The position numbers and the translations under genes were made by a program. A model generated the notes under the pieces. The model did not search any database and was not told the origin of the DNA. It saw only the letters and a program-made list of their open reading frames with translations. Shown in pieces: positions 58,801-64,000 of a stretch of DNA of 64,000 bases; position 1 is the first letter of the stretch; each line of letters opens with the position of its first letter. The DNA is taken from contig JAANDG010000266.1 in the NCBI GenBank assembly GCA_036852015.1, positions 1-64,000 on the forward strand, read 5' to 3'. This DNA is from Pelodera strongyloides. Its lineage: Eukaryota; Nematoda; Chromadorea; Rhabditida; Rhabditidae.

Positions 58801-60921
58801 CACATTGCTACGCCAATTGTATCATCTGGCGTATTCATTATTACCTCGCCGCAATCGAGTCCAGCTGCAATTGCTACAGTACTAGTTACGTGGTTTACAA
58901 AAGTAGTGCAATCTTCGTTCAGGAACGCTCAACCTTGAAAGAACGCCGCGACGTTTTGGCGGATGCACGGCAAGAAAAAGCTGTGCGCGCTGTTTACGCT
59001 TGGAGTTCGCCACGCACCAGTTTCAGCAGTGAGGTGTATTGCGAGGTATGATAGTATGTACAGGGTGCACGTGGTATTAGAAAACTATTTAATCCAGTTC
59101 TAAAACACTCACATTTTGTAAATCTGTCCCCTACTACTATTTGATCGGCGGCACCGAAGTTTCCTCGAATTGACATCGTTGAGCCAGTGGCCCGTATGGA
59201 TTTTCTGTAGCAGAAATACTATTAATTATAACATTAAAGGGACAGGCCCATCAAAGTAAACCTATGTTTACGATACGTTCATAATGACTATAAAGCAATT
59301 TTATTACAATATATACAAACTAAATTGCACCTTCATTCACCCTGGGAAACTTTTTTCCGATGCGCTCAACGCATATGTATACCGTAAAACGGAAATTTCA
59401 AGCTGCCTATGCAAATTTATCGTAAAATTAGACTGCGATCAAAATTTGCGTATACCGCTTTGAAATCTGCAGCTTTACGGTACACATATGAGTTGAGCGC
59501 ATCGGAAAAAAGTGTCCCAGGGTGAATGAAGGTGAAATTTGGTTTGTATATGTTGTAATAAAAATGCTTTGTAAACAGTATGAACATCTCGTCAACATAG
59601 GTTTAATTTGATGGGCCTGTCCCTTTAATATTTTTTATAACAGAACTAATTGTAAGTCGGTTGAGTATAGACGTATAGAAATCTAAGCAGTTGATATGAC
59701 ACAGCTTACGACAAATACCTTGGGGAAAGGGTAAAGATTTCAATCAGGAACTTACAAAACTCTTATCGGTAATTTCGTTCCATTTTCAAAAGTTCCATCG
59801 AAAATCTCCACAGTGGAATTTTGAAACAAAACAAATGCCACAATAGGTCTTCTAAACAAAAAATTATCGATTATGCATTTAAGGTATGTTAAAATCAACA
59901 AATAAAGCATATCCAGGACATCGAGTAACTCTTCGCAGGATATCAAGCCTAAGCCTAAGCCCTTGTTTATCAAGCAACACGTCTACACCATTATTGTACA
60001 AAGAAGTAACACAATTTTAGATTTTCTGGTGTCCCAGAAATGCACTTTACAGTTATTTCCATTTTTCAAGAAACATACGCTTGACATTCATGGAAAATTA
60101 TTTCTCTATAATCTCCATAAGGCTGTCGATATGTAGAGAAGAGTGGTGCTTTGCATAGGTCAATATGCTCCTGCGCTGGAATAATAAAATTGAAGAAATA
60201 AGAAATTAATTGTGATAATTGTAAGATAATTGGTCCAATTATCTTAGGCTAGCCAAGGCTAGCCTCAAGCAGGAACTTGCCATTTGTTTATTGCGGCAGT
60301 CGTTAGTCTTGCACATTGTAGTAAAACATTTTATTATTTGGGACCTCTCCTTCTTTATTACTAGGTTTGTTTGTTTGATTGTTTGCATGTTCAACCGACT
60401 GGTTATTGAACGAAGAGGCATAAGACAGAATCCTAAGTTCCACACGGTAACTACCCTAGATAAAAGCTGCTAGTGAAAAGCCTTCGATTACAGTACATTA
60501 CTGGGTACACTACTGGTTGGATACAGTAACTCACTTGCGCTTGTGGGCGATGCTCCGAGTTCTTTTGAATCACAAACTGATGTCTAAAATAACCAGTTAC
60601 CACTTCAAACGAGCTCTCAATAAATAAATAAATCTACATTCGGTGCGAGGTTAGAAAATACAACCATAAAAGCTAATGCTCTTTTCAATAAAAAAAAATA
60701 CATCCAGTAGCTTAGTAGCTCAGTATCTCACACATAAACATATGTTTTAATCAATTTTCTTGTAATATTAGCCACGAAGACGTTTCGCTTACCTTGACTA
60801 ATAATGCAACAAATAGGAAGAATACAAAGTAGATTGCATATTTACAAGAATAAGAGTAAATTAGTCGATTCTCAGTGCATGGATGTAACAATGAAATCGA
60901 AACGGAAAGATCAAGAAGCAT
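55842..60921 (-). CDS. CUB-like surface protein, tandem paralogue B (start codon displaced)
   Basis: Same 12-exon plan as paralogue A: exon 1 down to 60793, then 60535-60583, 60079-60175, 59756-59851, 59113-59204, 58749-58864, 58284-58348, 57683-57804, 57473-57567, 56949-57031, 56653-56748, 55842-56091. Exons 2-12 keep one open frame: RPIVAFVLFQNSTVEIFDG, MSIRGNFGAADQIVVGDR, DCGEVIMNTPDDTIGVAMW, NIFTAYLVPNTAVTTYVDD, TPVQPFYIAPFPGVIYLVD, YTWPDPNNKTCSFYGSF, then a Ser/Thr/Pro stalk and hydrophobic tail. Exon 1 is odd: the ATG aligned with that of A (60837-60839) is out of frame by a 7-nt shortening, while YFVFFLFVALLVK is still in frame. The nearest in-frame ATG is at 60921, giving a long atypical leader. 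Probably recently altered; whether still translated is unclear. Confidence 0.72.
56198..56403. mobile_element. Foldback family M3, left half
   Basis: TTAAAGGGTCAGGCCCATTT and TCATCTGATTCTCCGTCTGA match the left arm of 3884-4301, and the match runs into the unique middle (TATTGGGCGTGG). The right arm is missing; the next element begins about 30 bp on. In a paralogue B intron. Confidence 0.8.
56436..56640. mobile_element. Foldback MITE family M4 (TACTCTGGTCCTCAGGCGCG ends), copy 1
   Basis: Ends TACTCTGGTCCTCAGGCGAG and the reverse complement GCCTACTACGTTCTCGGGCG, with mirrored GCGTCCGCGGGAAAA arms. About 205 bp. It is 13 bp from the donor of paralogue B exon 56653-56748. Confidence 0.83.
57889..58030. 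repeat. Inverted repeat in paralogue B intron
   Basis: GCTCAAAAGCTAAGCTACCTCG is mirrored by CGAGATAGCTTAGCTTTTGAGC, with further pairing (TTTATAAAACAACTGGCGTG against TACGTCAGGTATTCTATAAA). About 140 bp; likely another small foldback element. Confidence 0.78.
59234..59628. mobile_element. Foldback element of family M3 (divergent)
   Basis: TTAAAGGGACAGGCCCATCA at the left and TGATGGGCCTGTCCCTTTAA at the right; arms of over 150 bp, for example CACCTTCATTCACCCTGGGA mirrored by CCCAGGGTGAATGAAGGTG. It lies 30 bp from the acceptor of paralogue B exon 59113-59204. Confidence 0.87.
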
Positions 60922-61471
60922 AATTGTATGCATTTTCTTATCATAAAAGAGATAACAAATAGTGACGTTTTGAACTTTTTGGTTGAATTGAATCATTCTT
61001 TTACTACCAGATTCATGATCATGAAGTGCAAAACACATACTAGAAGGAGGAGAGAAATAGAAAGATAAGGATAAAGAGAGACAGAGAAAGATGGTGAGAG
61101 AGAGAGGAGAGAGAGAGAAACAGAGACAGAAAGCGAGTGAGAGACAGAGAGCAAGGGTAGGAATCAGACTTTTGGGTGATTTTCTTACGTTATGTCGGAA
61201 AACGCGTGTTTACACGTCCGCCAATTTCTGTGCAGATTTGCGTTACGATGGTTCCCAAATATCAGAAAAATTGGAAGTTACATAGAAACTAATCATGGTT
61301 GAAAAACTATCTTTATTCTTTACTGTCGAAGTTCCAGGGTATCTCACTTACGACAAACACATTTTGCATCTAGTCAGGCTCACGGGGTTGTGCATGCCAT
61401 AGCATCATCGAAGCTTTATTCCGTCGCGCTAATACCATCATGTACAGATGCAATCTACAAAGTGTAAATGT
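60922..61471. other. Spacer between CUB-like paralogues B and C
   Basis: GA-rich tract (about 61050-61160) and otherwise unremarkable sequence. No coding exon seen. The paralogue B promoter and paralogue C 3' UTR should be here. Confidence 0.5.
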
Positions 61472-64000
61472 TTATTTGTCCCAATAAAAACACAAACACA
61501 GAAATATCAATTGCTGGAAAAATCTGCTAGAGTTAATATTTGACGATTTAGGCGTCGTGTGTTGTCCATCCGTAGGTGTAGTAAAGGTCGTTGCGTCGGT
61601 AACGGACGTTACTTCTGAAGTTGGCGAGGACGGCGTAGTTCCAGGAGTGCTAGTGGGGTCTGATGCTCCATTTGGAACGAACAGACATGTTGGAGAGTTT
61701 GACGGAGCGACGGAAATCCTAAAATAGTATTCATCTTTTTTACGTCTCTTCATATTTTAACCGACACTAAAGCTATGGAGTAAAAAAACTCATTACTGAA
61801 ATATAAGAAAAGAGAGTTACATGGCCAGAATACAGTAAAAACAGGCTTATTGGATAATACACCACAGACATCCGGACACCACTGGACATGGACACTCTCA
61901 ACTCAACTAAGCACCTTCAAGGTTTCGCCGCGCGCCACCCGACTTTTCCCAGCGCTATTATCAACTAACGGACCTTACGGTTTCTCAGGCAAATAAAAAC
62001 ATTAAATGAACTTGGCCTTACTCACCTTGCATACAATCCAACTCGATCATCGTAACCGATGAATTGTAAGTCAAAGACTGATCCATTTATAGCACACGAG
62101 AAATTTCTCGGGTCTGGCGACCAAAAGCTAAACCAAAATTGTTTGCTGAACAGTTTTACTGTGGGCTTCAATGCAGAAGAAGAATGCGAAGCAGTAACAT
62201 CTACTACCATGATGCCGTGAACATTGGTTTACTGTTCCATGCATAGGAGCCATTATTATTATTATTATTATTATTATTACTGGCGGAAACCACAAATTGC
62301 AAGCAAGATTATTGTTTGGAGAAAACTATTGTCCATCCATACTATTCCATGTATAGCAGTTCGCAATTTGAAATTTGCAAGATTATCATTTGGAGAAACC
62401 TACTGTCCTTCGGGTGTGTATATGGAAAGGTCGGTCTTTTCACTAATCGGGTTCAGAACTTCAAGTGATGAAATAGAGCTGGCAACCTAAGTGAGAGAGA
62501 AGTTTCAATACGGTTCTCAAACATCTCTGTAAGACATAAATAAATTGGCCTACTACTACGTTCTCAGGCGCGCAGCGCGCAAATGCGTAACCGCGTCCGC
62601 GGAAAAGAGATCATGGGAAAGGGGGAGACGCAGAAAAGAGGTTTCTCTGTGTCTCGAAATTTTCAATGCGAATTTGCAATCTTTTCCCGCGGACGCGGTT
62701 ACGCATTTGCGCGCTGCGCGCCTGAGGACCAGAGTAGGCATATAGATTCAATGGTGTCGAACTGATTTGAATAAAGGTTAAAATTTGTAGTAGAATCTTG
62801 AATAAAAATACGTTTTTCTACTAGGCATATAGATTAAATGGTAATGGTGTCTAGCTGATTTGAATAAACTTTAAATTATGTAGAATCTTGGAAAACTAAC
62901 GTTGTCCACTTCAAACGAGAAACCATAAGTGGCCAGCCGCATTGGTGGTATACAGAAGGGATGCACTCCGCTTACTTCAAGATTCCTACAAGCTGCTGAA
63001 ATATAAATTACGTGTTTTTGAATCATATACTGGGAGTCGCAAGAAGCTCTGATTTTGGAAAATATCTGTTCAAAATGAAGGCATCCTTCCAGCAGCACGC
63101 CAACAAACAACGATTGAAATATAAATATAGTAGATCCTTTTCCTTCACCTAAACTTTCTAGTATTGAACCAACACATTGGCATTGCAGTTTTGTGTTTTG
63201 TGATATTAAATCAGCTCCGGCCACATACCGGTCGCATAATTTGTACACATTGTGGGGAAATGTGCTAGTTGAAGTCAAAGCTACATGAAGCGCTCAAATG
63301 GTTTGTATTAAAATAAAACGTATACAAATAGAAGTTACCCTTTGCGTAGTTGCGATTTATTTACAAATTTTTAAATCGATTTTCAAATAAAGTCTTCAGT
63401 TCAGAGAGTAAATTACTTCTTAAACGGGGTGTAAAGAAAAAGTAACGTATAAGAAACCTGAGTAACAATATTCAAAAGTTTCATCGTCGCTCGCGTCATC
63501 CATATAGAGAGTAACTGAAGTTTGAGGAAAAAGAAAGGCGGTGAAAATGTTGAGCTCTGGAGTTATTGGGGAGCTAAATAAAGGAATATTTTTTTCTGTT
63601 CCTTGGAGACAATGATAACTTACAGGCAACCTGACGTCCATGTCACAACAGAGGTCGATGACACAACATGTACATGACACAACAATATGACTGGAAACAA
63701 CATAACGCCCATGGCCCAACGTGGCATCCACGACACAAGATTATGTTACATGACACGTGGTAGAGCTCTTAGAATTTCACAAAAGAACGTCCTTTTTAGT
63801 GCCACTAACCTTTGCATCAGAGCCTTCGGGTCCAGTAAATCATATCCCATGTAAAATGAGACTTTCGCGGGAAGCTAGAAAAAATAAAGATAGACTGCTT
63901 ATTGCTATCCATACAGCTAGATTTCCATACAGTTTAGTTCATCACTTGTACTTGTTGCACCTTCTTAGTATAGCCATGGCTTTTTTGTTTTGTAAGATGA
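61472..64000 (-). CDS. CUB-like surface protein, tandem paralogue C (5' partial)
   Basis: Only the 3' six exons are in the window: 63810-63874, 63458-63573, 62901-62995, 62404-62486, 62026-62127, 61472-61718 (stop). Order, phases and most lengths match exons 7-12 of paralogues A and B. Conserved segments: VSFYMGYDLLDP, NIFTAFLFPQTSVTLYMDD, ACRNLEVSGVHPFCIPPM, FWSPDPRNFSCAINGSVF with GYDDRVGLYAR, then a Ser/Thr/Pro-rich stalk with hydrophobic end. It is clearly more diverged than A is from B (for example the QQLNVNQGTP segment is replaced). The reading frame is intact in what is visible. The remaining exons 1-6 should lie beyond the right edge. Confidence 0.77.
62251..62281. repeat. (ATT)n microsatellite
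   Basis: About ten ATT units in a paralogue C intron. Reads as poly-Tyr or similar in frames; not coding. Confidence 0.9.
62546..62742. mobile_element. Foldback MITE family M4, copy 2
   Basis: CTACGTTCTCAGGCGCGCAG at the left and CTGCGCGCCTGAGGACCAGA at the right; AATGCGTAACCGCGTCCGCG mirrored by CGCGGACGCGGTTACGCATT. About 200 bp in a paralogue C intron; the same family sits in a different intron of paralogue B, so the insertions are independent. Confidence 0.87.

Noticed and set aside
58740..59051. 103-codon plus-strand open frame
   Set aside because: Antisense to paralogue B exon 58749-58864, whose minus-strand translation is conserved with paralogue A.

Overview
This 64 kb window is eukaryotic and almost certainly nematode. 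Coding sequence is split into many short exons (mostly 50-150 bp) with GT...AG introns. The recognisable genes are an OAC-type acyltransferase with a C-terminal SGNH domain, an alpha-catenin (HMP-1 orthologue), a PGAP4-like glycosyltransferase and tandem CUB-like surface proteins. The small-exon architecture with moderately relaxed acceptor sites suggests a diplogastrid-type genome (Pristionchus-like), but that is inference. All exon models below were built by hand from frame, phase and splice sites; a boundary may be off by a base in places.

Layout, left to right. (1) 1-5728, + strand: 3' part of an OAC-type membrane acyltransferase with an SGNH domain; its 5' end lies outside the window. 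(2) 7071-11485, - strand: a PGAP4-like Golgi glycosyltransferase, convergent with the OAC gene. (3) 11.5-16.1 kb: intergenic, holding several foldback elements and a 1.15 kb TIR element. (4) 16106-37260, - strand: a complete 27-exon alpha-catenin gene (about 892 aa). Its introns are loaded with palindromic elements; intron 4 alone holds a three-copy 0.43 kb repeat, a 1.5 kb satellite with a 228 bp period and a poly-A tract of about 100 bp. (5) 37.3-42.7 kb: no recognised gene. (6) 42719-48027, - strand: a 9-exon gene for a 288 aa basic Lys/Thr/Ser-rich protein of unknown function. (7) 49153-50487, - strand: a single-exon secreted Gly-Asn/Pro-rich repeat protein. (8) 50965-64000, - strand: three tandem paralogues of a CUB-like cell-surface family with identical intron positions and phases. 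The first has a one-base deficit in exon 11, the second has lost the frame of its ancestral start codon, and the third runs off the window.

The genes are not an operon-like functional unit. Alpha-catenin links cadherin-beta-catenin junctions to actin, the PGAP4-like enzyme would modify GPI glycans in the Golgi, and the CUB-like proteins end in a Ser/Thr/Pro stalk plus hydrophobic tail, which could itself be a GPI-attachment signal. The most striking non-gene feature is the density of non-autonomous inverted-repeat (MITE/foldback) families: at least eight distinct families, one with about 14 copies, several abutting splice sites.
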